Below are positions 11,640-24,282 of a stretch of 64,000 bases of DNA, piece after piece. The number at the start of each line of letters is the position of its first letter. Position 1 is the first letter of the stretch. Made by a program: the position numbers and the translations under genes. This DNA is from Ceratothoa steindachneri. Lineage: Eukaryota > Arthropoda > Malacostraca > Isopoda > Cymothoidae. The notes below the pieces were generated by a model, which worked only from the letters and a program-made list of their open reading frames with translations, searched no databases and was not told the origin of the DNA. The stretch is from NCBI GenBank assembly GCA_963969495.1, contig OZ018318.1, forward strand, positions 171,956,354-172,020,353. Reading direction: 5' to 3'.

Positions 11640-12070
11640 TCGCCACAACTAGGGCCTTCGTCTATCGGATTGCGTGATAAATTATCAGCAATGACGTTAT
11701 CCGTTCCTTTTATGTAAGATACATTGTATTGGTATTCTGACAATAAAAGGGACTATCTCATAAGTCTGCCGTTCTGACTTTTACAATTTTTCAAGTAGGC
11801 TAGTGGTCTATGGTCCGTTTCGATAGTAAAAGGTCTACCAATCAAGTACATCCTAAAGTTTTGAATTCCCCAAATGATTGCTAAAGCTTCAATTCTATAG
11901 TAGCGTATTCTCTTTCGCGAACCAACAGCTTCCGGCTCGCGTATGCCACTGGAAATGGGGTTCCTTTTTCCTCATATTGTACTAAAACGCACCCAATGCT
12001 GAGATTAGAGGCATCAGTTCGGATGCCAATTTTTTCTGGAGATTAGGCAAACAGAGGATAGGAGTGGAGA
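11640..12070 (-). pseudogene. Gypsy-type RNase H fragment (element D)
   Basis: The minus strand reads a typical LTR-retrotransposon RNase H and tether: YYRIEALAIIWGIQNFRMYL, then GRPFTIETDHRPLAYLKN, then YQYNVSYIKGTDNVIADNLS. The N-terminal part (a TDASNLSIGC-like segment) is recovered by changing frame near 11960. One in-frame stop follows GRLMR. This family is distinct from Gypsy A, B and C. RT upstream and integrase downstream were not recognised. Confidence 0.8.
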
Positions 12071-12745
12071 CCAATTTTTTATTTAGCTCGCCGAAACTCG
12101 CATTTTTACGATTTTAAAGCAAAAGAAATATGCAGCAAGATGACTCTTAACACGCTTTCTGTGCCATTATATGAGTCATTATTGTGGAGTGGTTGATTGG
12201 ACACTTCCAGATGTAAAAATATAGGTGTTACATCTCTACTCTCACTGCTCTTGAAAATATATATCCTGCATTTAGTGTTACACTCTCCCTGAAAGGGTTA
12301 AACAAGTATCTTTTCTTTTTGTTAATCTTACTCGATTTATATTTAATATATTGAGGAAATAATATTGAAATTATTATCTATAAACTTTTAGACTAAGTTT
12401 ATATATACTAACCCAAAATTACTACATTCCACCCCATCGTTTCTTTTTTTTCAATTCGTTTAAAGTTTCTTCAAATAGCGGAAAGAAAGAAATATTTAGT
12501 TATTGGTAAAAATAAGGAAGTGATTGAAAGAATGATAATAATTTGGAGAAATATGACTAAGCTGTTTGATCTAGATTATAATGCAAAAGAGATATTTACG
12601 ATTTGGGAACAGTGCTAGCCTGCTTACAAGAAAGTTTGCCTAAGTATAACTGTCTACTGGTTAGACCTTACAACCAGACAGAGGCCACATGAAGAGCTCG
12701 CGTGCATTAGACTAACAAGCTATAATACCTGTGATATGCTTGTGT
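12071..12745. other. no gene recognised
   Basis: AT-rich, with no open frame of interest and no recognised repeat. Confidence 0.5.
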
Positions 12746-13030
12746 AAGGGTGCGAAGATGTATCAAAGAAAAAATTCCTCCCAACGCGATAATATAAAAA
12801 GCCCATTAAATTACAAACTCAAAAAAGACGAAATCGCCGTAGCGTGACGGCTAGAGTGCTGGCATTTGGATTCAAAGACCAGGCATCCAAACTCAGTCCA
12901 CAAAATTTTATGAAGAAATCTCCCAGAAGAAAACGGTAATCAAGGACTAACTGAAGAAATCGACTCAAGATGAAGTATGATATTGATAAATTAGAAAATA
13001 CTATAATAAAGGCCCCCCCCACCCATACAT
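12746..13030 (+). repeat. tRNA-like short repeat, unit 1
   Basis: Starts TGTAAGGGTGCGAAGATG and ends AATAAAGGCCCCCCCC. Contains GACGGCTAGAGTGCTGGCA (box A-like) followed about 30 bp later by a weak box B-like CATCCAAACTC. It looks like a tRNA-derived SINE or small Pol III-type repeat. The second unit follows 212 bp downstream in the same orientation. Confidence 0.5.
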
Positions 13031-13249
13031 GCACAGATTACAGTAAAAGTTCACTCTTAATTCCATATTCAGAACAAAGTTCCCAGATTGGATTTTAGAT
13101 AGCTGATATTCTAATTCTACAAATATCAGATTATTTTATTTGTTTATTACTCTATTATTTCTATTAAAAATTCGTATCAGGATCTCATTTAAAAAGAAAT
13201 TGTATATAATTTTAGTTATAATTAAATTTTAATATTTAGTAATTGTTGT

Positions 13250-13885
13250 AGGGGTGCGAAGATGTATCAGAGAAAAAAAAATCCTTCCAACGCCATAATA
13301 TAAATAGCCCATTAAATTACCGACTCAAAAAAGACGGACTCAACGTAGCGGGATGGCTAGAGTGCTGGCATTTGGATTCAAAGACCCGCGATCGAAACTC
13401 AGTCCACAAAATTTTATGAAGAAATTTCCCAGAAAATAACGGAAATCAAGGACTAACTCAAGAATTCGACTCAAGAGAAAACCGAGAGAAAACCGCTGTC
13501 AAGGAAAACGGAAAGAAAACGACTTCAAGGCCTAACTCATCAAGAATAAAAGAAATTCGTCAAGAAGCATCAAAGAAGGAATCATCTGGTCATCAAGAAT
13601 TAAAAAGGAAATCATTAAGTGATCAAGAATTTGGAAGGAATCATCACATCAAGATAAATGCAAGTTAATTGAAGATACATCAAGAAAAGAAAATCGAAGA
13701 TCAAGAACTAACACAGCAAATAAGAATACCAAAGAGTCAGATAAATGGAGTCAATGTTTCAAGGGGCAACTTTAGTCAAGAAGAAATAAATAGATTCGAA
13801 TATAGTAATCTCAAAAATGAAGAATAATACTGATAAATAAGCAAAAGTTAAAAAATAAATATAAAGGCCCCCCTCCCCATATTAT
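13250..13885 (+). repeat. tRNA-like short repeat, unit 2 (longer)
   Basis: Starts TGTAGGGGTGCGAAGATG, matches unit 1 through CACAAAATTTTATGAAGAAA, and ends ATAAAGGCCCCCC. Box A-like GGATGGCTAGAGTGCTGG and box B-like GATCGAAACTC are better preserved than in unit 1. It carries an extra A-rich segment of about 350 bp full of TCAAGAA-type repeats. No primer-binding site or purine tract flanks the pair, so it is not called an LTR element. Confidence 0.5.
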
Positions 13886-14720
13886 AATACTAATTTTATA
13901 AATAATTTAGAATGTATTTTTACTTCAGGATAACAACAGACAATAACAGTAATAGTGTGAAGGTCTTTGTCCAGTTTGGAGCAGATGCTGACATACTGCC
14001 AGACCTGCAAGTAGCTCAGGATGTGGATTTCCACTCTGATAGTGATGATGCCTCTGTGGATGCTCTGTTCCTGGATCCGTGGAAGAGCTCGAGCAGGAAT
14101 TTCAGCATGTCTATCTGACAGACTAACTGAATGTGCCTGTGCCTGACGATGTCGACACCACCGTAGACAATCTCATCAACCTCTCAGTCCACACATTTAA
14201 CTTAGTGTCTACAGGGCTGCTATAACCAAGGCACGCGCCCTCTGGAACCTGTAGGGTCTCAGCACTGTGGTAAAAGATAACTTTTAGGTGGAACTCCACC
14301 TATAACTGTGGTATCCGTAAACACCATCCTGGAGACTAAAAGTCCATAAATCCATCATAAGTTTATCACTCTTACCTGTTATCATTGCTCAGAAGTCCCG
14401 TCAGCATGAGCATGATTTGACGGTAGGCTCGTAATTCACTCCCCGTTAACCTCTTATTGACTTTTATTCGAGAAAGACTAATGTCATCTGCTAACAGTTC
14501 GCTTGCAATCTTCCTACAATATTTGCTTTTGTCCTTATTAGCCATTTGTTTTATTTTCCTGTCTGTTCTTGTTTTTTTTCCCTTTTGCGACCACATTTCC
14601 CAGCCCTAAAATGAATCCAAATTAAGACCATTTTCATTTTTTTCTTTATATTGCTTACTATTTGAGAGGAGACTCCAATAGTAAGCTGCACTCTAGTGAT
14701 AGAGAGCACTGTGGCTCACT
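13886..14720. other. no gene recognised
   Basis: Two short open frames (13912-14115 plus strand; 14596-14375 minus strand, lysine-rich) were inspected. Neither shows a motif or family resemblance I can support. Confidence 0.4.
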
Positions 14721-17099
14721 CAGTGCCGACCCTGATGTGCTGGGAGAGTGTAGTGTTTCTTTTTGACTACGCTTTTGTTGTGCTTAAAAACGTTTTATAT
14801 TCTTAAATGTGATAAAGTGGAGAATTAAATTAATATTTTTTTCGGTTCTTTTATTTTACAGAAAATTTAACCATGGTCTCCTTGCATCCCCAAGAAATAA
14901 GTTCTGTGACTGTAAATGAACTTCAACAGCTTAAGTTTTCACAGCTGTCTTTCCATGAAAGAGTTGCTGTTAAGAAAAGAGGACGTTCAACACCTGATCT
15001 CCAAATATCTAAGCAAAGCATAAGCAACAAGAAGAAATATATTCGTAGCTTTAATTCTGAATAGTAACAACGAAAAAGTTGGCTTTGAGGCTGTGAAGTA
15101 AAAAATGCGCTGTTTTACTTCCCTTGTTTGCTGTTTGGAGGTGATGTAACGTGGATAAAAGATGGTTTTAAGAATATAAACAAAGTGAAAGAAAAAACTG
15201 AAAAGCATGAGAAGTCAAAGCAGCACTTGATAATGTTGTTTCACTCTCACTTTTAGGAAACGTAAATATTATGGAAAGACTTAGTGACACATACAGACTT
15301 TCAATCAATGAGCATAACATAAAGATTAAAAGGAACAGTGATTTTTTTTTTCCAAAATAGACTGTATTTTCTTTTCTGGAAACTTTGAAACTCCCCTACA
15401 TGGACATGCTGAAAAAGACGATTCAGTAAATCCAGAGGAGGATTTTGAGGATTAATAATTTTGCATCTAAATTAGATCCAGATTCGAAGAATCACTTAGA
15501 AGGGTATTTCTAAGACCATTCAGGATGAGATACTTGACTGCCTGCTACAAATATACCATGAAGAGATAATGACGGAAATCAGAAAAGCTTCCTTTGTACC
15601 TGTAATGGCTGATGTCACAACAGATGTTTCGGAACACTCTCAAATGGTCATTGTTCTACGGTACGTATTAAAGGGAGAAATATTTGAACATTTTGAGTGA
15701 TTCCTTATTCCAAAAAATCAAACTGCAGATGGCATATTAAACGTATTCTAGAACAATTAGACATAATCCTTCATGGAAATGGACTAAAAGTGATAGCTCA
15801 GACATTTGATGGTGCGAAGGTCATGAAAGGCAAAAAAGAAGGAGTTCAAGCAAAAATTAAAGCAGTTTATAGTAATGCACATCAACTTAATTTAATAATG
15901 AGAAATGCAGCAAGTATTACACGAAACGCAAGAATATTTTTCTCTAACATTTTGGCTATTCCAACATTATTCTCAAGATCACCGCAACCTGTGTCCATTC
16001 TCAATAAGTATATGGACGTCAGCATTCCACATCCATCCTCTATAACGTGGAACTTCAACATACGGACCGTAAACAGAGTTCATAAAAAACTTCAACCTTT
16101 AAAAAACAGCTTTACTGAAATTCAGTCAGCATCAAATGTAGATCAAACCATTGTAGAAGCAACATGAATTTTAAAATACCTGAATGATGATAATTTCATG
16201 TTTTGGTTAGAGCTTTTTCGTCAAATTATGCCTCATATTGAAGTAATTTACAACCAAATGCAATCTCGAGAAATTAGTCTGCTTAAACTCAATGAATATA
16301 CAACAAATTTCAAAACTGCTATTTTACAAATAAGAAACTCAAAGTACTGTGAGAATCCTTCAAAGGCACTCATGGCAGAAGCTAAGAAAATGTGTGACTG
16401 TATGTGTTGATACAATGGACAATATTCTTCCACTAAACACTTATTAGATGCTGAATTGTTCGACAAGAAAAGCTTCACTAGTTTTAAGAATGAACTGCCT
16501 ACAGAAGAGATAGTACTGACTACTGAAGCATATCCCATGATTGACAAAGAAAAACTTGAAACTGAACTAAAAGTATTCTATCGTAGGTCCGATATTCATG
16601 AATATTGCAAATTAATTGAGCTGCTGAAATTTATCTTAGAAAATAATCTAGATGATGTTCTTAGTGAAATTACGAAACTGATAAAAACCCTCTTGACAAT
16701 TCTTATGCTTGCATCAGAGGCAGAACGATGCTTTTCAACCTACCTAAGGAGCACTATGAATTCTGAAAGACTAAATGCACTTGCAATGCTTTCAAGGGAG
16801 AAAAAAAATCCTCATTAGTCATCCAGAGAACAAAAAGAATATAATTAGTCTTTTCGCGCAAATTAAAATAAGAAGAATGGATTTCGTTTTTAAATGAGTG
16901 GATCAAGCTTGAACTGTAATAATTTAGGTGAATAGGGGGTAAAAATTAATTTGATTTTGTTATGTTGTGTTTAAGATTTTACCAAGTTTATCTATAAATT
17001 TTCTTTTTATATGTTTATTTCCTCTTACACAATATTAAAACAATGCTGAATTTTTTTTGATGCAGCACCCCCATTAATTTTAGCTACGGGCCGCCACTG
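14721..17099 (+). mobile_element. hAT-superfamily DNA transposon relic
   Basis: The right terminus reads, on the minus strand, CAGTGGCGGCCCGTAGCTA, a classic hAT end. A possible left end CAGTGCCGACCC lies at 14721, but the match is partial and no 8 bp target duplication is visible, so the left boundary is tentative. The broken transposase inside is of the DUF4371/ZMYM1-like hAT type. Confidence 0.75.
14873..16815 (+). pseudogene. hAT transposase (TTF zinc finger, DUF4371-like), broken
   Basis: From the ATG at 14873: a basic linker (RSTPDLQISKQ) and IRSFNSE, then consecutive stops at 15062. In the same frame follow GCEVKNALFYFPCLLFGGD (the TTF zinc-finger region), then FVPVMADVTTDVSEHSQM (first catalytic Asp), QTFDGAKVMKGKKEG (second), WNFNIRTVNRVHKKL, and the C-terminal dimerisation block ASEAERCFSTYLRSTMNSER with ERLNALAMLS. 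The Glu/Arg of EAER and the RLNALA tail are hAT hallmarks. There are multiple stops and frameshifts, so no function is expected. Confidence 0.85.
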
Positions 17100-17109
17100 T
17101 TCATAATAA

Positions 17110-17457
17110 TAACAATAACATAGGGGGGGAAGTAATTCTGTCGATTGTGCTGTTTGCCCTAAGCAATAATTTAGGCAAGCCGGTAAATCATTAAGTCTAC
17201 GTTTGACCCAACATAAATACAAAATTAGAAGAGGTGAAAGTAATAGTGCTTTCTTTGTCTATTTATATAAAAATAGTCCCCTTATCAATTGGAATTCGGC
17301 TAAAATTATTTACAAATCGGATGACTATGTTAAAAGAAATATTGACGAATGCGCATTCTTTAATTCCTCGCCTAATTTTAATATATCTCCCGGTCTCTTC
17401 AAACTGGATCCTGTAATTAAAAGGTTTATTTGTAACGAAATTGTCCATTTTAAATCT
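17110..17457 (+). pseudogene. Penelope-like element GIY-YIG endonuclease fragment
   Basis: Beginning in a degenerate segment before 17203 and continuing in the open frame 17203-17457, the translation reads LTQHKYKIRRGESNSAFFVY, then INWNSAKIIYKSDDYVKRNI, DECAFFNSSPNFNISPGLFK and LDPVIKRFICNEI. This fits the C-terminal half of the GIY-YIG domain that ends many animal Penelope-like retroelements. The RT part is absent and the N-terminal GIY/YIG motifs are eroded. A minus-strand start at 17222 in the same DNA is a shadow. Confidence 0.65.
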
Positions 17458-17812
17458 TAGCCCTTTGATTTACTAAATTAGTCATGTTTCTTGTGTTTAT
17501 TTCAATGTATTTATAATTGCATGTGTATGTACACATAGCTTTGTGACCTAAATGTCTACATTCTTTTCTCACAGTTGGAACCTCCGGAAGTAGACCTTAT
17601 CTATATGTCTTTCCCCTCTGTATCCGGCATTTAATCCCGTCTTTGATAATATTTCTCTATTTTGTGTCCCTTCGCTGTATATGGGCTGGGCACCATTCTG
17701 TTGTCTCTTATATATACCACCTCTGTAAAGTAATTCGTTATTGCTTGAGAATGAACTAAACCAGATCGAAAGTACTTGAAATCTGCCTTTCATTTTCCTG
17801 TGGGATTTTTTT

Positions 17813-18647
<835 letters not shown>

Positions 18648-18752
18648 TTCTTCTTCTTCTTCTTCTTCTTCTTCTTCTTCTTCTTCTTCTTCTTCTTCTT
18701 CTTCTTCTTCTTCTTCTTCTTCTTCTTCTTCTTCTTCTTCTTCTTCTTCTTC
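18648..18752. repeat. (CTT)n microsatellite
   Basis: About 105 bp of pure CTT/TTC repeats. Confidence 0.97.
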
Positions 18753-19039
18753 GGTCTGTGTCCTACGGCTTATCATGATTCACTTTTCTTTTCTCCATCT
18801 AAATTTGCTAGAATAATTTCCATGCCAAAATTTTAATAAATTTTCTGAACTTCACCATTTGTAATTCTTTTAGTTTAAAAAAAGTCACAAAAATTCGATA
18901 CTTATATTTATTTCTGAACTTTACCATTTTATTTTTTTAAAGGAATTATTAGAAATAACAGATAAAAAAATTAAATCTACTTAGGTGACAACCGAACTAA
19001 AAGAAAAAATCTTATTCAAACCTTCAAAAAATCTCGTTC
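18753..19039. other. no gene recognised
   Basis: AT-rich spacer between the CTT array and LINE-X fragment b. Confidence 0.45.
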
Positions 19040-20520
19040 TTAAAATATAGGGTTATGGATGACACCAATCTCAAACTCTTCCATCATGTCAGCTAGGAAA
19101 TGGTTCCTGTGATTGAGCGTGTATTCGGCTGGGGTGGGTGCCTAGTGCCTACCGTTCAAATTCTCGCAGAAGAGAAAGCGCCTCAAGCCAACCGCGGTGA
19201 CGTGGCGGAATTCTGGCGTATCGAAATCAGCTAACGATGCTATAGACAATTAAATTAAAGTATACCTCATATAAAGGTGTAGTTGCATTAACTGAAATCA
19301 GGCATTTAAAGCAATGAGGAGAACGGAGACATCATGTCGAGTCTAAAACGAAAATTTCCCACCAGACCTAACTCGAGCGATACGTGGTGGGAGGGCACTT
19401 CGAGAAGAAACCCTCATGGCATGGCGTTGGCTGTGGCCTTTCAGGAGGCAGAACTCCAGGGGTCCTTGTCTTCAGAAAACGCTAAGAGCGCTGCCACCTT
19501 CGGATATTTTACTAGAGAGGGGGGGGGGGAGGATTGAGTCGCCGTGCGTATCTAGTTCTCCACTTGAATTAATTCCTTGACAGAAAGGTCTGCTTCGGAG
19601 CTACGCGTCCATCTTTTGGTTAGTTGCGAGTCCCCATGACGCCCATCCAGCCTTAAACCATGGCGAGGGAGCCGAGTTTTCCTTGTTGCTGCTATCTTTG
19701 GGGGAGGGGAGGGGATGGTATACAGTCTTAGGTATCCGGGGAGGGTCTCACGACCACCTTCGGAGGTTTGTGTCTTCTGTATCTGATGATTCAATGGAGG
19801 CGTGAGGCCGCCTTGCCTTGTGGGAAGAGGTCGCGTATGTGTGGGAGTGAGGGGTTAGCCAGGGGGTAGGGTTGAGCCCGTGGAGCCACCAACTCTACCT
19901 GGGGGCAGCCGGGGGGAGGGGGGATTAGAATCCGTAGAAGAGTACCGAATGGGCATGAAGGCTACACTGTTCATAGGTCTGGAGAGGCCAGGAACAGTTT
20001 TTTTAACTTGAAAGTGATATGAAGTTCCAGGTCGCATAGTGCTTGGCAGGACCTAATCGTTGAGAGATTCGGTCCCCAGAAGTAACGTGGCCTTTGAGAA
20101 TATTGCACGTATTTTGGCTTGACCCAACTTGACATGTCTGCATGTTCGATTGGTATGCCTTAAGCGGTGACAGTGATAGAACCACCGTGGCAGTGACACG
20201 AATATTTTGGCGCAGTAGCGATACCAATCAGCGCACACCCAGTCAGAGGGCCTATCACGATTGAACGTGACGAAGAGTCTTAGGGGAATCTAGAAATACA
20301 TCATTGCTTCCTCATCCCAACTTCAACCTTCACCGCTCCATGTTCGGCCAGCTCCTTGGTGATGTTTTCTAGTCAGTAGTCCACGAGTTCCCTTGAATAA
20401 ACTCCTCCTTTCATAAAGTTCAATGTAGATTGTGGTCTTACCCGTTCTTGCGAGTTATCAACTGTTATTAGCGCTCTTGTTATAGCCGTCTGAGAAGGGT
20501 CAGCCACATTCACGAGAAGA
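19040..20520 (-). mobile_element. LINE-X fragment b (endonuclease start and ORF1)
   Basis: On the minus strand from 20520 down: an ORF1 with a CCHC zinc knuckle (20238-20053: VSLPRWFYHCHRLRHTNRTC, a CX2CX4HX4C spacing), a GC-rich ORF1 tail, then the beginning of the endonuclease ORF near 19340-19040. This region matches copies at 54.4-54.7 kb and 44.0-44.2 kb. Frames are broken throughout. RT and RNase H are absent here. Confidence 0.7.
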
Positions 20521-20529
20521 GTCTTGTCC

Positions 20530-21400
20530 ACGGAATGGCTGGCCTTCGTCACTCTACCAATTTCCCTAGTTCAAATATATTTGATGGAGCATATAACCTA
20601 TCTTTGGCCAGCGTGTCGCCACAGGAAAGGTTTGAAGTCAGCACACTCGAAAAAAAACGCTACTGCATTAAAGTATTCGTGTCCCTACCACGGTGGTGCT
20701 ATCACTGTAACCGCTTCAGGCATACCAATCCAACGTGCAGATGTGTCATGTCGGGTCAAGCCAAAATATGAGGGTCCCGGCGTCTTCAAGGCTCAACTAA
20801 CCTTAATTACAACTTTGATCCGCTTTGACATTGCCTCTCCACCTAAGGCAGGACGTTCCATCTTTGGCATGATAAACAGCAAAATCATCAGGGGACCTGT
20901 CCATCTCCGGACCCACCGGAAGGAGCAAATCACAGACTCCATTTTCTTTTTACTCATGGATTTTTCCTTTTTCGAGAGGATGACGGGTGGATGGACCTTC
21001 TTTTCTTCCACGTTTGGACGTGGCCCCATGGCCGAACGAGCCATACTCAGTCTTATTTCTCCTCGAAATGGAAAAGGATTTTGCTGTACTGGGAGTTACA
21101 CACGAGGGAGGATGGCCATCATCTCCTTTTGAATCATCGAAGGCCTATGGTGCTTCTTGAGGATCTAGCACAGAGGCGGACTAAGGCTCTTGGGTATCTT
21201 CCTCCGAGTCAATGTTCACCCACGGGGGAGGGGGACCACTGGGTCCATTTCCAACAAGGAACAGGATGGAAAAGGCTATATCCCTCCTCTAATTCTCGGG
21301 GTTCCAGAGCGGACCTATATAGAAAACCTCATCGGGGCTAGCATGCTAGCTTCCATTAGAAAAGGTGAGGGCGGTCAAGCCAGCCCCCAACAAGGTCATG
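20530..21400 (+). mobile_element. LINE-X fragment c, inverted relative to b (ORF1)
   Basis: The plus-strand frame at 20535-20768 contains the same zinc knuckle as fragment b: SLPRWCYHCNRFRHTNPTCR. The basic region that follows is in another frame to about 21130. Fragments b and c therefore sit tail to tail as an inverted pair. This is the only plus-strand LINE-X copy seen. Confidence 0.6.
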
Positions 21401-22159
21401 AATAAAAGATCAATTGGGTGTAAGATCAAGGCACAAAGGACTATCCCGCCTATAAAGGGGTTCACCTGATCCATCTGCCGTCATCGGGGGCGAGACCCCA
21501 AGCGTCACTGCCTCTGCCACACCCTAATTTTGACCGTCTCTTGAAAAGGCAAAAATGAAACCGCCGCTTGTAGAGATTCTTCCGAAGAGGACTCTGCAGA
21601 AAGGGGCAAAGGAAACCCACAAAATTAGTAGCTATAGGATAGGAGTAAGCCCCCTAGCGTTAGGAGATGCGTGGAAGAGGCTCCTGTGAAAGAACTTCAA
21701 TCCATGTCAAAGGTGAAGATTCCAGAGGGCAGCTCGAAAAGTGGCAAAGGGAGGATTCCTCTGTCGGTCAGAGAGGTGCTTCCAGTTTCCTGGCCCACCT
21801 CTGCACCGAGAGGGAAGGTCCGTGCTTGGAGGCGGTTCTTCGTGCATCTGAAAACGCCCATTATTCAACTCTGTAGCAGCCATGGAAGAGTTTATAAGAA
21901 ATAACAACAAGACATGGAAAGTAGAAACTATTACTTCCATCGGACAACCTTGTGTCGTGAGTTGCGCGGGTAAGTTGCAAACGTTTGACTCTGATGGACT
22001 CTAAGACGCCTACCAGGTTCTCAATGAAATGCACCAGGGGCTTCGAGGCTCGAGTCGCTTTCTTAGTGGAGTGGAGGGTGATTTTTTGCCCCGATCATCC
22101 CTCCCCTGTCTCTGGAAGGGGCTTGGAGCCGGCGGAACGGCGGTGGACAGTTTTTGGAC
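21401..22159. other. unassigned, probably LINE-X ORF1-related
   Basis: GC-rich relative to its surroundings. A plus-strand frame at 21671-21901 (KVKIPEGSSKSGKGRIPL) is proline and lysine rich like ORF1 proteins but shows no diagnostic motif. Confidence 0.35.
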
Positions 22160-23160
22160 GGATTTTTAAAAAAAAATTAAGAGACCATCTAGCGACTGGC
22201 TACTAAGACAAAAGTCGCCGTAGTCACGCTACAGCATAATACTAGGCTATAATAATAAAAAAAGTAAAACGTGTAAGAAGCAAATAACAAAGATAAAAAT
22301 AGAAAAAAATAAAATAAAAAAACAAGATAAGCAAAAGTGCAAGAAGGAAGCGCGCTTCGGCGTCAAGTTTACCCCAGGAACATTCGACCTACAATAAAGA
22401 GAGTCAAATAAAATGGAGGTGGTCAGTTTCCTCGAAAAATTCATATAGTCCACAAGTCTGTGTACACAAACCTGTACCGAGTTTTAAGGGACATGTGGTA
22501 GCGACCCCACTCGTCCTAGTTCACGGACTTGTAACGTACGCAAAGATCACCCAGACTAGGGCATTCAACAAGAATGTGCTGAACAGTCTGGGGGAAAACA
22601 CACTCGTAACAATAAGGTGACGGAGAGCGCTCCATCAAGTGGCGGTGAGTCGCTCGAGTGTGACCAATTTGGAGACGACAAAAAGCAACCTGAAGCTGTC
22701 ATGGTATAGGGAGTAGATCCATGGAAAGAGTCGCAGCGCAATGGAACACAACTTAAATTTCCCGTACGCCGTCTTCCATCTTCCTTGCCAAGCAGCCCGG
22801 ATTCCGTCCATGTAATCGGTGCGAAGAGAGAAACGCTTATCTGGTCGCGCAGTCCTCGCGGACTCACTGGCGCCCTTATTACCCGGAATTCTCACATGCC
22901 CAGGAACCCAACAGAAGATAATCTCAACATCTACTCGGCTCTCGGAAACCTTCGCGTCACGGATATCATGGCGCGAGACCCTAAGCGTACGAATATGAGC
23001 CTGCCAGGTTAGGCGTCGGTCAAAAACAGGACCAAGGAAACGGTGCGATCCACTAATTCCCACCGACTCCCATTTAGAAAAGTCGTCCGTGTCAAAGTGG
23101 AGCCATGGATGGCGGCAGAATTGCATCACCTTAGTTTTAGGGTGCTCGATTTGGAGGCAA
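22160..23160 (-). mobile_element. LINE-X fragment d (RT end, RNase H, 3' UTR)
   Basis: The 3' UTR (about 22160-22450) is shared with 42290-42470. Upstream on the minus strand lies the C-terminal ORF2 with an RNase H domain, described separately. Confidence 0.75.
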
Positions 23161-23189
23161 CAGAAAACGACTTGAAGCCGTCCAGACAT
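22635..23189 (-). pseudogene. LINE-X ORF2 C-terminus with RNase H
   Basis: The minus-strand frame starts in the RT thumb (KTKVMQFCRHPWLHFDTDDF, SGSHRFLGPVFDRRLTWQAH). After an internal deletion it enters the RNase H end, IIFCWVPGHVRIPGNKGASE, whose WVPGHVGIPGNE-like motif is typical of Jockey, I and R1-type LINEs. This places LINE-X among RNase H-bearing LINEs of the I/Jockey group. The frame runs 184 codons without a stop but lacks the RNase H N-terminal half. Confidence 0.8.
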
Positions 23190-24282
23190 TAAAGGGTAGG
23201 TCTACGGAAAAGGTCGCGGCGCGATGACACACAACTTTGGATTCCCGTTGGTTGACGCACATCTTTAACCATGCATCCCGATGGCTGACCTGATTCCTAC
23301 CATATAGTAAAGGTTGAGAAAAAAAAAAAACGCTGGTTAAGTTGCCCAGTCCATGAAGACTGTTTGGCGCCCTCATTTCCCTAATTCATACATGTCCAGG
23401 AATACAGCGGAAGACAATTTCGATATCCCCCCGTGTCTCGCATTTGTGGTGTAACGGATACTGAGGACCAAGGGGTTCAGATTCCAATGACCAAAGGCAC
23501 TCAGTTCGTTCTGTGAGTTATTTTAAAACAAAACTATGTGTCCGAAACGGGCACAGCACGTAATCGCCCCTAACGAGTGATTAATTGTAACCACTTCGGC
23601 CAAAAAGACAGAACCGGGAAGAGCCCCGGTGGCTTCAAGCAGAGAGGAGAAGGAAAAGAAGTAGATTGCTTATTCGATTTAAGAACCAACCGCCTGCTCA
23701 AAGCAATAAGAGCACAATAGTACCGGTGCTGTACAAGCTTTGGGGCCAGAGAGATGACGACAAACGTAGAGTTTTTCACCTCCAGGGAAGCGTCGGAGGC
23801 ATAACCACGGCCTCAAGAGCTACGTCAAGCTATCGAAGGAATTTACTTGCCCTAAACTCAAAAGGCCTAGGGAATGATTGGTGAATTAGGGCGTCATAAG
23901 GACAGTCAAAATCGGCTCCCTATGAAATTAGAGACGTTGGTAGCCAGGAGAAACGCTTGACTTGCTCTTACAAGCACATGATTCACTATACATGCCCTAA
24001 AGTGACCGATATCTCCACAACATTGATAGGTTTTTTTATAGAGAACCCAAGGAAGGAACTGTTCATCAAAAAGATACCAGTTTGGTGGATCAAGACCATC
24101 TACCGCAATTCACACTGGGCTGTTGAACACGCTGCCGTAGTCTAGCTTACAACGAATAAAGGAGCGATAAAAAAGTAGGAGAGTAGCCCTATGAGCATCC
24201 TAAGTGCTAAATGCCACAGAATGAATAATGTCCATGTTGCGGGTACAAGAGAACCTAAGGCTGCGTATGTGCACCTTCCGCA
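23160..24282 (-). mobile_element. LINE-X fragment e, interrupted by Gypsy A
   Basis: Repeats the RNase H/3' region of fragment d and continues towards RT. Near 24200-24280 it matches 42590-42650 (CATGGCGCGGGCACAAGAGA-like), then stops exactly where the Gypsy A left LTR begins. LINE-X resumes beyond the right LTR at 34640, so Gypsy A probably integrated into this LINE, with some loss of LINE sequence. Confidence 0.65.

Noticed and set aside
14372..14596. 74-codon lysine-rich minus-strand frame
   Set aside because: No family resemblance and no splice or promoter support.
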